Source: Bacillus niameyensis | GTDB lineage: Bacteria > Bacillota > Bacilli > Bacillales > Bacillaceae_C | Assembly: GCF_001375535.1 (NCBI RefSeq) | Contig: NZ_LN831197.1 | Location: forward strand, 3,104,383 to 3,168,382 | Length of the DNA: 64,000 nucleotides | Direction of reading: 5' to 3' | Part shown: positions 18,919 to 28,232 of the stretch, in pieces | Layout of the letters: each line of letters starts with the position of its first letter | Position numbering within the stretch: the first letter of the stretch is position 1 | The notes under the pieces: model-generated | Told to the model about the DNA's origin: nothing | Database searches by the model: none | What the model saw: only the letters and a program-made list of their open reading frames with translations | Position numbers and translations under genes: made by a program

Positions 18919-19582
18919 TGTTTTGTGCCTCCAATGTATAAACATGTTCTATCATTTCTAAAATAACCGGGTCATGTGATGTCATAATAATAGTCGTCGT
19001 CTGACTATCGACTAATTTTTGAAAGACATCCATCATACGAAATCCTGTTTTACTGTCTAATTCAGCAGTTGGTTCATCGGCTAAAATAAGCATTGGTCTT
19101 ACGGCAATGGCTCTTGAAATAGCAACTCGTTGTTGTTCTCCCCCGGAAAGTTCATATGGATAGTGTTTACTTCTTTTTGCGAGCCCGACTAATTCGAGCG
19201 CTTCCTCTATTTTTACTTTCCAATCACGACGTGGAATACTAGCAATCCTTAAACCAAATTCAATATTTTCTTCCACTGTCATAAACGGTACGAGCCCATA
19301 GGATTGAAATATGAACCCTATTTTTGTTCGACGTAATTCAGACCGTTGTTTTTCGTTGTATTCACTTATAGGTTGTCCTTCTATGTATATTTCTCCAGCA
19401 GTTGGCTGGTCCAAAGCTCCGATTAAATTAAGCAATGTTGTTTTTCCCGATCCAGATCTACCTCGAAGCGCCACTAATTGATTAGGCTCAATGTAAAGAT
19501 GAATGTCATTTAATATGTCCACCTTCTTGTTACCGCTTCCAAAAGATTTACTTACACTGTCCATTTTTACGACTGGTACCAC
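18887..19582 (-). CDS. ABC transporter ATP-binding protein (MacB/LolD type)
   Basis: 231 residues: Walker A GRSGSGKTT, Q-loop IFQSYGLVPFMT, signature LSGGEQQRVAISRA, Walker B LILADEPTAELD, H-loop MTSHDP. The GTG start has AAGGAGG 7 nt upstream. First gene of a four-gene operon (ATPase, adaptor, permease, second ATPase). Two different ATPases for one long permease suggest a mixed ATPase dimer, or that one of them plays a regulatory part. Confidence 0.92.
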   Translation of the reverse strand: MVPVVKMDSVSKSFGSGNKKVDILNDIHLYIEPNQLVALRGRSGSGKTTLLNLIGALDQPTAGEIYIEGQPISEYNEKQRSELRRTKIGFIFQSYGLVPFMTVEENIEFGLRIASIPRRDWKVKIEEALELVGLAKRSKHYPYELSGGEQQRVAISRAIAVRPMLILADEPTAELDSKTGFRMMDVFQKLVDSQTTTIIMTSHDPVILEMIEHVYTLEAQNIVYEKNEIII

Positions 19583-19963
19583 TTATTTCCCTCCTTTCGT
19601 GATGCAAATGTTTAAATAAAACCCTTTCAGATTATTATACAGTATCAACCAAGCAATTATCAGCTAAAATTTAAACTCTATTAAATATTTAGAATAATAA
19701 AGTGGTGTTTTAATCATTGGGATTTTTACAGCTGATAATGCGATATAAATTCTAAGCTCATTAGATAACGCAAGCATCTTAATTATCCTCGTAAAAAAAT
19801 GTTCTGAATCATTGATTCAGAACATTTGACTAAGAGACTAAGCTAGATATAGCGGTAACAGTGAGCCTCATTATCAGCTATATTGTTAGGTCTTACTTTT
19901 GGTTGTGGTTAAAAGCTTGTATCCAACCCCTTTATTATATTGTATCGGGGTGTGCTCATTTTA
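19583..19963. other. intergenic region between ABC operon and amino acid permease
   Basis: About 380 bp. It contains the leader of the ABC operon (a TATAAT at about 19636-19641 on the minus strand, without a clear -35) and the terminator of the permease gene. No further gene is seen. Confidence 0.5.
19790..19828 (-). terminator. terminator of the amino acid permease gene
   Basis: Almost perfect palindrome with 15-bp arms (19797-19811 with 19813-19827, core ATGTTCTGAATCA). On the minus strand it is followed by seven T. Confidence 0.85.
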
Positions 19964-21355
19964 CTATTGATGATTCATCGAGCTATGTTTTCTACCATAA
20001 ATAAAATATATGAATAATCCTATTAGGAACCAAATACCACAGGCAAGCCATGTTTGCTTGGAAAGCTGTGTCATTAAGAATAAACATAATAGAAAAGAGC
20101 AAACGGGTAAAACGGGATAGAAAGGTACTTTAAAACTCCCTTTTGGGACACTCTTATTTTTCCGTAAAAAGAGGATGCCAATCGAAACGATCGTAAAGGC
20201 AAGTAAAGTCCCCATATTAACCAATTCCGCTAAATTTTCTAATGGTATAAATCCAGCACAGAAGGCGATTAGCGTTGCCAAAATCCAAGTGCTTTTTACA
20301 GGTGTTTTATATTTGGGGTGAAGCTCACAAAACTTTTTTGAAAGTAATCCGTCACGCCCGAATGCGTAAAGAAGTCTAGTCCCCCCGTACAACATTACAA
20401 GTATGACGGTCGTCATCCCGACGACAGCCCCTAGAGAAATAATACCAGCTACCCAATTTTGATTAATAAGCTGCATCGCAAAGCTAACTGGATCATTAAC
20501 ATTAAGTTGTGTGTAGGAAACTATTCCAGTCAAAATGAGTGAAACAGTAACGTAGAGAATAGTGCAAATGAATAATGACCCGATGATCCCGATAGGCATA
20601 TTGCGTTGTGGATTTTTTACTTCTTCTGCTGCAGATGAAACAGCATCGAATCCAAGATAAGCAAAGAATACAACGGCTGCTCCGCTCATGATTCCTTGTA
20701 TTCCGAATGGCATAAAAGGTTGCCAATTCGGAGGCTCAACATAGAAAACGCCGACAGCAATGAAGACAAGAATAACTCCCACTTTAAGAAAGACCATAAT
20801 CTTATTTAACTTCGCAGATTCTTGTACTCCGCGCATTAATAAAAGGGCAATCGCCATTACAATAAAAACAGCTGGCCCGTTTATATATGTTCCATTTTGT
20901 GAGTTAAAGGGTCCGGAAATGGCCTTTGGAAGAGTGAGGTGAAATCCTTCTAGTAAAGCAGCTAAATAGGAAGACCATCCAGTAGCAACAGAAGCAACCG
21001 CTAAACCATACTCTAGTACTAATGCCCAGCCGACTAACCAAGCGATAAGTTCGCCAAATACAACATATCCATAAGTGTATGCACTACCTGTTACTGGTAC
21101 TGATGAGGAAAACTCGGAGTAACACATACCTGCTAATGTACAGACAATCGCAGCAATGATAAAGGAAAAAATAATAGAGGGTCCAGAATGACTTGCGGCA
21201 ACTGTTCCAGGAAGGATAAATATTCCTGTTCCAATAATGGCTCCAACCCCAAGTAATATTAAGTCAAATCCGCTTAACGTTTGTTCAAGTTGGATATGGT
21301 TACTTTTATCTAATAATGTATGAAGACTTTTCTTTCGAAATAAATCGTTTTTCAC
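19964..21355 (-). CDS. APC-family amino acid permease, YfnA-like
   Basis: 463 residues with about 12 or more transmembrane helices. The first helix shows the APC substrate-binding pattern LLGVGAIIGTGIFILPG, the third has TGSAYTYGYVVFGELIAWLVGW, and the sixth AVVFFAYLGFDAVSSAAEEVKNP. This arrangement is that of the cationic amino acid transporter subgroup including B. subtilis YfnA. It is monocistronic, ended by the palindrome at 19797. The specific substrate cannot be read from sequence. Confidence 0.9.
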   Translation of the reverse strand: MKNDLFRKKSLHTLLDKSNHIQLEQTLSGFDLILLGVGAIIGTGIFILPGTVAASHSGPSIIFSFIIAAIVCTLAGMCYSEFSSSVPVTGSAYTYGYVVFGELIAWLVGWALVLEYGLAVASVATGWSSYLAALLEGFHLTLPKAISGPFNSQNGTYINGPAVFIVMAIALLLMRGVQESAKLNKIMVFLKVGVILVFIAVGVFYVEPPNWQPFMPFGIQGIMSGAAVVFFAYLGFDAVSSAAEEVKNPQRNMPIGIIGSLFICTILYVTVSLILTGIVSYTQLNVNDPVSFAMQLINQNWVAGIISLGAVVGMTTVILVMLYGGTRLLYAFGRDGLLSKKFCELHPKYKTPVKSTWILATLIAFCAGFIPLENLAELVNMGTLLAFTIVSIGILFLRKNKSVPKGSFKVPFYPVLPVCSFLLCLFLMTQLSKQTWLACGIWFLIGLFIYFIYGRKHSSMNHQ

Positions 21356-21525
21356 AAGATAAACCTCATTTTCTTGAATTGGTATAAAGGAATTCTATAA
21401 GTTTATTGGGGGAAGGTCAAATAGGAAATTGGCGATTTGTGTCTGGTTTTGTCGAAAGGGTGAATGTAGTAGAAAAATGAGGGTATCCAGTCGGAAAATT
21501 TAAGTGCAAGCCAGGGGAAAATGAT

Positions 21526-21745
21526 CTTAAGTCCGAAGCCTGCGGAAAAGAACGAGGGATGGGCTATGAGAGGTGCTCTCAAGTCCCGAAGCTCGTGAAA
21601 AGAACGGGGAATGGGTCATGAGAGTAGTTGTCACGGCAGGAGTCCATCTTTTTTGCAGTAGAAGAGTCATGAGAAGCGATCGTATGACACATAGAAACCA
21701 ACTTAGACGAAGAATGCGCTATGAGAATTCATCTCATAGCGCACA
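21526..21745. repeat. degenerate 52-bp tandem repeats with ATGAGA core (4 units)
   Basis: Units begin at 21526, 21578, 21630 and 21682. The ATGAG core recurs at 21566, 21618, 21669 and 21721, spaced 52, 51 and 52 bp. The first two units share AAGTCC, GAAAAGAACG, ATGGG and ATGAGAG. A hairpin (TCCCG/CGGGGA) lies between cores of the second unit, and the last core sits in a perfect 11-bp inverted repeat (GCGCTATGAGA/TCTCATAGCGC, 21717-21743), possibly acting as terminator for the minus-strand gene that ends at 21768. Period and core match the array at 58.5 kb. Confidence 0.7.
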
Positions 21746-21767
21746 GACAAAGATTATTACGATGTAT

Positions 21768-22958
21768 TTATTTCGTATAGTTATCAAAATACCCTTGAAT
21801 AAAGACGATCGGCGTTCCTTTATCACCACTGCCAGACGTTAAATCAGACAGAGAACCGATTAAGTCTGTTAGTTTTCTTGGAGTTGTTCCTTGGGCTTCC
21901 ATCGCACCAACGAGGTCTTCTCCTTTATTATCAATGTATTTTGAAATAGCCTTCTGTAATTCTTCGCCTCTTAGGTCTGCAAAGTTATTATCAGCTAGGT
22001 ATTTTAATTTCACTTCATTTGGTGTTCCATTCAGTCCAGATGTGTATGCTGGTGAAACAACTGGATCAGCGAGTTCCCAAATTTTACCGACAGGATCTTT
22101 AAATGCCCCATCTCCATAAATCATAACTTCAACATTTTTACTAGTCTTTTCTCTCAAGGTTTCTTGAATTTTATCAACAATAGGCTGACATTCTCGCGGG
22201 AAAAGCTTTATTGCATCCTCTGTTGCTTTATTGGATCCAAGTAAGCCGTAGTTCTCGTTATAGCCGCTACCATCAATGGACTGGGATAGAACATCATCTA
22301 AGCTATAAATTTTTTCCCCGCCATTTGCCTGTAAAATTCTTTTAGTTCTTTCTCGCGTATGGATATCACATGTAAGTACATGCTTCGTGTATTCCAAGAT
22401 TGTCTTTGGATTATTTGAGAAGATCACTTCACACTCTGTTCCAAACTCTTCAATTAATGATTTATAGTATTCAATATAATCAACACCTGTAAAGGTATGT
22501 TTAATATAACCAAAATGATCACGAAATTGCTTTTCTGTTAATACATCTGTCCAAGGATTAATCCCTTTTTCGTCAAGCAAATCGATATCGACTAAATGAT
22601 TACCAACTTCATCAGATGGATAGCTTAACATTAAAATGACTTTTTTTGCTCCTTTGGCAATACCACGGAGGCAATTAGCAAAACGATTTCGGCTTAAAAT
22701 TGGAAAAGTGACACCAATGACTTCTTCGCCGAATTTTGTATTAATATCTGTAGCGATTTGGTCAATTGTCGCATAATTGCCTTGAGCGCGAGCCACAATT
22801 GATTCTGTAATTGAAACAATATCCTTATCATGAATCTGAAATCCTTCTACTTCTGCAGCTTTCAATACGCTGTCAACAACAATTTCCTCAATTTTGTCAC
22901 CTTCATTAATAATCGGGCAACGTAATCCTCTAACAACTGTTCCAACAACTCTTTCCAT
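21768..22958 (-). CDS. CofE-like coenzyme F420-0:L-glutamate ligase family protein
   Basis: 396 residues of the F420 ligase (CofE) family. The N-terminal VVGTVVRGLRCPIINEGDKIEEIV and DKDIVSITESIVARAQGNY are family blocks, and later SYPSDEVGNHLVDIDLLDEKGINPW and IYGDGAFKDPVGKIWELADPVVSP supply acidic, likely metal-binding residues. True CofE is about 250 residues; this is a longer variant found in Firmicutes. Bacillaceae are not known to make F420, so the substrate is probably different. It is divergent from a LysR regulator across a 104-bp region with a palindromic operator. Confidence 0.8.
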   Translation of the reverse strand: MERVVGTVVRGLRCPIINEGDKIEEIVVDSVLKAAEVEGFQIHDKDIVSITESIVARAQGNYATIDQIATDINTKFGEEVIGVTFPILSRNRFANCLRGIAKGAKKVILMLSYPSDEVGNHLVDIDLLDEKGINPWTDVLTEKQFRDHFGYIKHTFTGVDYIEYYKSLIEEFGTECEVIFSNNPKTILEYTKHVLTCDIHTRERTKRILQANGGEKIYSLDDVLSQSIDGSGYNENYGLLGSNKATEDAIKLFPRECQPIVDKIQETLREKTSKNVEVMIYGDGAFKDPVGKIWELADPVVSPAYTSGLNGTPNEVKLKYLADNNFADLRGEELQKAISKYIDNKGEDLVGAMEAQGTTPRKLTDLIGSLSDLTSGSGDKGTPIVFIQGYFDNYTK

Positions 22959-22997
22959 ATGAATCGCTCCTTATATGGTATCGGTCTTTATCTGTAC

Positions 22998-23019
22998 TAT
23001 ACAATGACATTGTGGTATA
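22998..23019. promoter_or_regulatory. candidate LysR-type operator
   Basis: Nested dyad between the two divergent genes: outer TATAC/GTATA and inner ACAATG-A-CATTGT (23001-23013). Position and symmetry fit a LysR recognition site controlling both directions. Confidence 0.55.
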
Positions 23020-23062
23020 AGTAAAATTAATATAATTAATAGTAGGTATAAGGTGTGGTTAT

Positions 23063-23950
23063 ATGATAAGTAAGTTAGATTTATATAAAGTTTTTTGTAC
23101 CGTTGCTAATAATGAAAGCATATCTAAAGCTGCTAAGGAACTTTTTATGACACAACCAGCCGTCAGCCAAGCGATTAGGCAGTTAGAAAGGGAGTTAGAC
23201 ACACGTCTGTTTAATCGTACCCCGAAAGGTGTTACATTAACGGATGAAGGAAAACTTCTTTTCGAGTATGCCCATTCAGCAATTAATTTACTTGAAGTTG
23301 GGGAAGAAAAAATTTTAGAGTTTAAAAATTTAACAGCGGGGGAACTAAAGATTGGAGTTGGAGACACAATTTCCCGTTATTTTTTATTACCATCACTTGA
23401 GTACTTTCATAATCAATATCCCAATATTAAGTTTAAGATTGTGAATGGAACGACGCTCGAAATATGTTCTCTTCTAAAATCGGGAAAGGTCGACATTGCC
23501 ATTTGTAATCTTCCTGTTGATGACCCGGCCATTGAATTAAGACCTTGTTTCGACATCCAAGATATATTTGTATGTGGAGAAAAGTTTAGAAGGCTTTTCC
23601 AAAAGCCTATTAGCTTTCATGATTTAGTGAAACTTCCCCTCATTTTCCTCGAACCAAACACGATATCACGAAAATTTGTGGAGGAGTTTTTACATGGGAA
23701 GGGAATTCAACTTGAACCAGAATTTGAACTCGGATCACATGATTTATTGTTGGAATTTGCAAAAATCAATTTAGGAATTGCCTGTGTGACAGAACAGTTC
23801 TCTGAAGGCTATCTAGAAAAAGGTATTTTATATGAAGTTCCACTCAAAGAGCCTATTCCAAAAAGAAGTATCGGCGTCTGCTCCCTTAAAGGTGTAGCTC
23901 TTTCACGAGCAGCTACGAAGTTTGTAGAGATTGTTGAAGGGATTAAATAG
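23063..23950 (+). CDS. LysR family transcriptional regulator
   Basis: 295 residues: N-terminal winged HTH with the canonical NNESISKAAKELFMTQPAVSQAIRQLERELDTRLFNRTPKGVTLT pattern (residues about 14-60), then the two-lobe effector-binding domain, including GDTISRYFLLPSLEYF and GKVDIAICNLPVD. Divergent from the CofE-like gene, so it most likely controls that gene and itself. The inducer is unknown. Confidence 0.92.
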   Translation: MISKLDLYKVFCTVANNESISKAAKELFMTQPAVSQAIRQLERELDTRLFNRTPKGVTLTDEGKLLFEYAHSAINLLEVGEEKILEFKNLTAGELKIGVGDTISRYFLLPSLEYFHNQYPNIKFKIVNGTTLEICSLLKSGKVDIAICNLPVDDPAIELRPCFDIQDIFVCGEKFRRLFQKPISFHDLVKLPLIFLEPNTISRKFVEEFLHGKGIQLEPEFELGSHDLLLEFAKINLGIACVTEQFSEGYLEKGILYEVPLKEPIPKRSIGVCSLKGVALSRAATKFVEIVEGIK

Positions 23951-23989
23951 TATATGAATTAGAACAGGTGTTAAGGAGGTAGAAGTGAT

Positions 23990-24853
23990 TTGAGGATTGA
24001 AAAGTTATCCATACAAGGTAGCAACCCATTGAATGAGGATGCCTTAGTCATGAACGAGAAAGTTCAATTATACGGTGTAATTGACGGAGCTACTTCGCTC
24101 AAACCGTTCACTGGCCCTAATGGAGAAACAGGTGGTTATTTGGCCGCAAATTTAATTAAAAATTACATAGAAGACCAGGCTAACTCATCGATAAGATCGA
24201 CACCTTTAACGGAAATAGTATTACAAGCAAATGCTTTACTGAAAGACTCAATGATTAAAAATGGTGTAGACGTAGAACAAAAGGAAGACCTTTGGACTGC
24301 GGGCTTAGCTTTAATCAGAATCGGTGAACATCATATTGAGTTTGTGCAAATAGGGGACTGCATGATATTAGCTAAGTATAAGGATGGGGATATTCGTCTA
24401 ATTACTCGCGACCAAGTTCATCATATCGATCAGAAGACGATGGAGCTTTGGAAAGTTGGAATTGAGCGGGGAATGAGAAGCCAGAAAGAATTAAGGCAGT
24501 TTGTGACACCGTTAATTTTGCAAAATAAACAGATGATGAATACGTTGGACGGTTATTCAGTCGTAAGCGGCGAGCCAGAAGTGAAAGACTATATAGAAGC
24601 TGGTAAAATCAATCGAATATTACTTGAAGAATTGCTTATTATTTCTGACGGTTTATTTTTCCCTAAAGCTTTAACTAGCGACACTTCCCGTGGTGATAGT
24701 TGGAAGCTGCTAATCAATAATATTCAGGAAAAGGGCCTCAAGGGATACGCCGACTGGCTGATTAACTTGGAAGATTCAGATCCCGAATGCCAACAATACC
24801 CTCGTTTTAAAAAATCCGATGATAAGACGGGGATACGAATTTTGTTTAACTAA
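23990..24853 (+). CDS. PP2C-like protein phosphatase domain protein
   Basis: 287 residues from TTG 23990, with AAGGAGG 10 nt upstream. The start NPLNEDALVMN followed by YGVIDGATSLKP matches the metal-binding N-terminus of PP2C phosphatases (Asp in VIDGA); VQIGDCMILAKYKDGDIRLIT is the second block, and LLIISDGLF carries the SDG aspartate. It would dephosphorylate Ser/Thr proteins or act in a stress pathway. It follows the LysR gene by 40 bp and ends in a strong terminator. No partner kinase is nearby. Confidence 0.75.
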   Translation: MRIEKLSIQGSNPLNEDALVMNEKVQLYGVIDGATSLKPFTGPNGETGGYLAANLIKNYIEDQANSSIRSTPLTEIVLQANALLKDSMIKNGVDVEQKEDLWTAGLALIRIGEHHIEFVQIGDCMILAKYKDGDIRLITRDQVHHIDQKTMELWKVGIERGMRSQKELRQFVTPLILQNKQMMNTLDGYSVVSGEPEVKDYIEAGKINRILLEELLIISDGLFFPKALTSDTSRGDSWKLLINNIQEKGLKGYADWLINLEDSDPECQQYPRFKKSDDKTGIRILFN

Positions 24854-24858
24854 TAAAC

Positions 24859-24900
24859 GAATCCCTCATGCAGACTATGGAACATGAGGGATTCATTTGT
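24859..24900 (+). terminator. terminator of the PP2C-like gene
   Basis: Perfect 12-bp inverted repeat GAATCCCTCATG / CATGAGGGATTC (24859-24870, 24883-24894), then ATTTGT. Confidence 0.75.
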
Positions 24901-25023
24901 AATTAGACGGGCTTATGTCACTATTAATAATGGAGTTTTTTGAAAATATAAATAGCAGGTTGAAAACTCTCGATCGCACTGCTATTCTATAGAAATCATT
25001 TTATCAGGAAGGGGAACTTATCT

Positions 25024-26184
25024 GTGCATGTTACGACTGTTCCAAAAGAATATTTTAATGAAGCGATAAACTTATCCATGTATGCTTTTCAATATGAACT
25101 TTCAAAAGAGGAAAGGGAAAAAGTATTGAAGGGGATGGAGAGCCACGAAATATTGGGGATTTTTGATAGCGAAAAGCTAGCCTCCAAATTACACATCCGT
25201 CCCTATGAGATATTTCAACATGGTCGGAAGATAAAAATGGGAGGTGTAGCAAGTGTTTCTTCCTATCCCGAATATCGGAGACAGGGTCATGTAAAAGAGC
25301 TTATTACTCGGGCATTGGAAATTATGAAGGAAAACGGTCAGTTGCTTGCCTTTCTTCATCCGTTTTCTATTGATTTTTATCGGAAATTCGGCTGGGAGTT
25401 ATTTGTAGATAAAAAGTTTCTTATTATCGATAAAGGGGACTTAACTTTCCGAAATGATCAAAAAGTAGGATCTTTGAAGCGTTTTGAAAAAGGAGAATGG
25501 CATGAAGATCTGCAAGCTGTTTATGAAAAATATGCAGGGCGTAGTACAGGAATGCTTGTACGTGATGATGTCTGGTGGAAAGAGCAAGTTATAGTTGATA
25601 CTATTCCGGTGATTTTTTATTCTGATGATGATAGACCCGAAGGATATTTGCTCTATAAGAAGGTTCAAGATAATAAAATGATTGTAAAGGAATTCATTGT
25701 TTTAAATCAACAAGCGCGAAGAGAATTGTGGAACTTTATTTGTCAACACGATTCGATGGTTGATAAAGTTGAAATCGTAACTTCCGTACATGAGCCATTA
25801 CCATTTATTATGAAAAACCCGCGAGTTAAGATAGAAGTCGTCCCTAACTTCATGGGGAGGATCGTTGATGTTGTCTCCTATTTAAAACAATATTCGTGGG
25901 CTAGTGATGGTGATGCCATTCGATTGAATGTGTTGGATGAATATGCACCATGGAATCACGGACTGTTTGAGCTATCAGGCCAAAGTTCAAGAAGAGTTTC
26001 TGGAGTTGTGAAAGACCAACATACGATTACTCTCACTATTAACACATTATCTACAGTAATGCTAGGCTATAAAACAGTTCCAGAATTAGTGGAAATAGGC
26101 TTGATACAGGGGAATGAAGAGGAATTAAGACGATTAGAAAGAGTTATTCCAAAGCAATTGACTTTTTTTCCAGACTTTTTCTAA
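25024..26184 (+). CDS. Eis-like GNAT N-acetyltransferase
   Basis: 386 residues, the length of the Eis family (two GNAT lobes plus an SCP2-like C-terminal domain). The first lobe has GGVASVSSYPEYRRQGHVKELI as acetyl-CoA loop and AFLHPFSIDFYRKFGWE; the C-terminal part is beta-rich. The C-terminus ends in FF; in Eis-type enzymes the terminal carboxylate acts in catalysis. Starts at GTG 25024 after AGGAAGGGG. Relatives acetylate amines on aminoglycosides or proteins; the natural substrate here is unknown. Confidence 0.82.
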   Translation: MHVTTVPKEYFNEAINLSMYAFQYELSKEEREKVLKGMESHEILGIFDSEKLASKLHIRPYEIFQHGRKIKMGGVASVSSYPEYRRQGHVKELITRALEIMKENGQLLAFLHPFSIDFYRKFGWELFVDKKFLIIDKGDLTFRNDQKVGSLKRFEKGEWHEDLQAVYEKYAGRSTGMLVRDDVWWKEQVIVDTIPVIFYSDDDRPEGYLLYKKVQDNKMIVKEFIVLNQQARRELWNFICQHDSMVDKVEIVTSVHEPLPFIMKNPRVKIEVVPNFMGRIVDVVSYLKQYSWASDGDAIRLNVLDEYAPWNHGLFELSGQSSRRVSGVVKDQHTITLTINTLSTVMLGYKTVPELVEIGLIQGNEEELRRLERVIPKQLTFFPDFF

Positions 26185-26193
26185 CCACTATAA

Positions 26194-26227
26194 ACAAAGC
26201 GAGGGCGGTTCCTCGTTTTGTTTTTTA
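26194..26227 (+). terminator. terminator of the Eis-like gene
   Basis: ACAAAGCGAGG / CCTCGTTTTGT with one G-T pair and a 6-nt loop, followed by TTTTT. Confidence 0.8.
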
Positions 26228-26300
26228 CTTTATGAAGGAATTTTGCCATTAGCACAGAACGTATTAATGGATGATCATTGCGAGAAAGGATGTGAACGAA

Positions 26301-28163
26301 TTGAATCCAATTCATTTAGGTGCTCCGATTCACGGTGTATCTGTTTATGCAGCATCTTACGGAAAAGAAAATGGCGAAGAGCGGATATATGCTGTTTCAA
26401 CAGGAAATCCTTGCGTTTTACATATTATAGATCCTATTAAAGGGATTTGTATAAGGCGATTGGAAGTAGAGGGTTCTAATCATTCATGGGGAACCATCGT
26501 TTCTACTGATGGCAGGGTTTACATAGGAGGGGACGGATACTTATATCAGTATACTCCAGGGGATGAAGAGGTCGTCAATCTTGGGATCGCAATCGAGGGA
26601 GAAACATACTTTTGGCGCCTGGCAGCAGGAGAGAATGGTCAAGTCTTCGGTGGTACGTATCCTGGAGGGAAGGTATTTTCGTATGATCCGGAAAAAGATC
26701 AGTTCAAAAGTTTTGGGCAAATTGCAAATGGGCAAAAATATGTGCGCAGTCTTGCCTTCTCATCACCTTATCTCTATATTGGTTTAGGCTCACAGAGTGC
26801 TCAATTAATTAGAATGAACATAAATACTTTCGAAAAGAAGGAAATCCCGTTCCCTAAAACTGTAACAGATCAATCATTTGTGTATGATGCAAATGTCGCA
26901 GACTCTTTTTTGTTTGTAAGAGTCACACCTAGCAATCAACTTTTAATCTATGATTTGGAAAAGGAAGAGTGGGTCGATCAAATCGATTCAACAGACGGTT
27001 TAGACGTATCGACTCCTGATAGTGAAGGGCGCGTATATTTTATTAAAGATGGAATTTTACACTCTTATCATTTATCTTCATTAACACTAAAAAAGATAGA
27101 GGCGACAATCAATGACTTCGCAATGGGATTTGGCTGGGTGACGATGAAGGGGAGAACGCTTTTAGCGAGTGCAAAACGAAATGGAGACTTTTGGTTATAT
27201 GACCCAATTACGGAGGAATTTCAAATCGTTCCTGTTGAGCTTCAAGGTCAACCGATTTCGATCCAATCACTTGTACAGGGACCAGATGGGAATCTTTATA
27301 TCGGTGGTTATTTGGTCGGTGGGTTTGCTAAGTTCGATTATCGTGAAAACCAGTTTACGGAATACCCAGGTGTTGGTCAAATTGAAGGCATGGTAACTCA
27401 TAAAGATAGAATTTATATGGGTGTTTATACGAAGGCTAGAATTTTTGAATATGAGCCTAGTCAGCCGTGGGTAGATGGGGAAAATCCGCGTTTTCTATTC
27501 TCTTTAGATCATCTAAAACAAGATCGGCCATTTGCTATAGTATCAGCAGGTGAAAAGGTGGCGATTGGGACGGTGCCTGATTACGGAGTGCTAGGTGGAG
27601 CGCTAACACTTTATGACCCAATTACAGAAGAGTATGAGGCCTATGTGAATATCATTCCGAATCAAAGCATTATTGTACTCGCTTATCAAAATGGAATAAT
27701 TTATGGAGGCACTTCCATTTGGGGTGGACTTGGTAAAGAACCGACAGAGCAAGAGGCTAGACTCTTTGCATGGGATACAGCAAGAAAGCAATTACTATGG
27801 GAAACTACGCCGCTTCCAGCGGAAAAGGCCATTTCTGCCCTTTATTTTGATGAAAAAGGCGAACTTTGGGGCTTATCAGGAGGCTATTTATTCCAATATG
27901 ATGTTGAACAGCAATATTGTATCCAGAAAGTCCAAATACTTGATTATGATTGGGAACAAGCGACTCATTTTTACAGAGGAGGTACTCTTTTTTTAGATAA
28001 CGATGGAATGCTAGTAGGGTCTCTATTTGGGAAATTGTTTCGTTTTAATAGAACAACAGGTGACTGGGAGATTCTTCACGACAAAGCGATTTTAAATCAG
28101 CGGGATCGGCAAGGGAATATATACTTTGCCCATGAGACGAATTTATATCAATATAAGGTTTGA
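26301..28163 (+). CDS. large beta-propeller protein of unknown function
   Basis: About 620 residues, without a signal peptide or membrane segment. Repeating units such as DGRVYIGGDGYLYQY, NGQVFGGTYPGGKVFSYDP, DGNLYIGGYLVGGFAKFD and NGIIYGGTSIWGG recur about every 45-60 residues, each with a G-G-x-L/F-x-x-Y/F-D-P type strand, as in seven- or eight-bladed propellers of the SMP-30/quinoprotein kind. I prefer TTG 26301, preceded by AAAGGATGTGA; ATG 26271 lacks an SD. No enzyme motif is evident, and the neighbours (Eis-like enzyme, secreted GHL10) give no firm role. Confidence 0.75.
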   Translation: MNPIHLGAPIHGVSVYAASYGKENGEERIYAVSTGNPCVLHIIDPIKGICIRRLEVEGSNHSWGTIVSTDGRVYIGGDGYLYQYTPGDEEVVNLGIAIEGETYFWRLAAGENGQVFGGTYPGGKVFSYDPEKDQFKSFGQIANGQKYVRSLAFSSPYLYIGLGSQSAQLIRMNINTFEKKEIPFPKTVTDQSFVYDANVADSFLFVRVTPSNQLLIYDLEKEEWVDQIDSTDGLDVSTPDSEGRVYFIKDGILHSYHLSSLTLKKIEATINDFAMGFGWVTMKGRTLLASAKRNGDFWLYDPITEEFQIVPVELQGQPISIQSLVQGPDGNLYIGGYLVGGFAKFDYRENQFTEYPGVGQIEGMVTHKDRIYMGVYTKARIFEYEPSQPWVDGENPRFLFSLDHLKQDRPFAIVSAGEKVAIGTVPDYGVLGGALTLYDPITEEYEAYVNIIPNQSIIVLAYQNGIIYGGTSIWGGLGKEPTEQEARLFAWDTARKQLLWETTPLPAEKAISALYFDEKGELWGLSGGYLFQYDVEQQYCIQKVQILDYDWEQATHFYRGGTLFLDNDGMLVGSLFGKLFRFNRTTGDWEILHDKAILNQRDRQGNIYFAHETNLYQYKV

Positions 28164-28171
28164 AGTTATAG

Positions 28172-28220
28172 AAAACCCATTCCATACTGGAAAATTACTA
28201 GCGTGGAATGGGTCTGTTTT
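28172..28220. terminator. bidirectional terminator
   Basis: Inverted repeat ACCCATTCCA / TGGAATGGGT with A-rich left and T-rich right flanks between the convergent propeller and GHL10 genes. Confidence 0.7.
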
Positions 28221-28232
28221 AGAGGTAATTCT

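Noticed and set aside
21768-22958. Evidence for F420 biosynthesis
   Set aside because: Only the CofE-like gene is present; no other cof genes in the window and Bacillaceae are not known producers.
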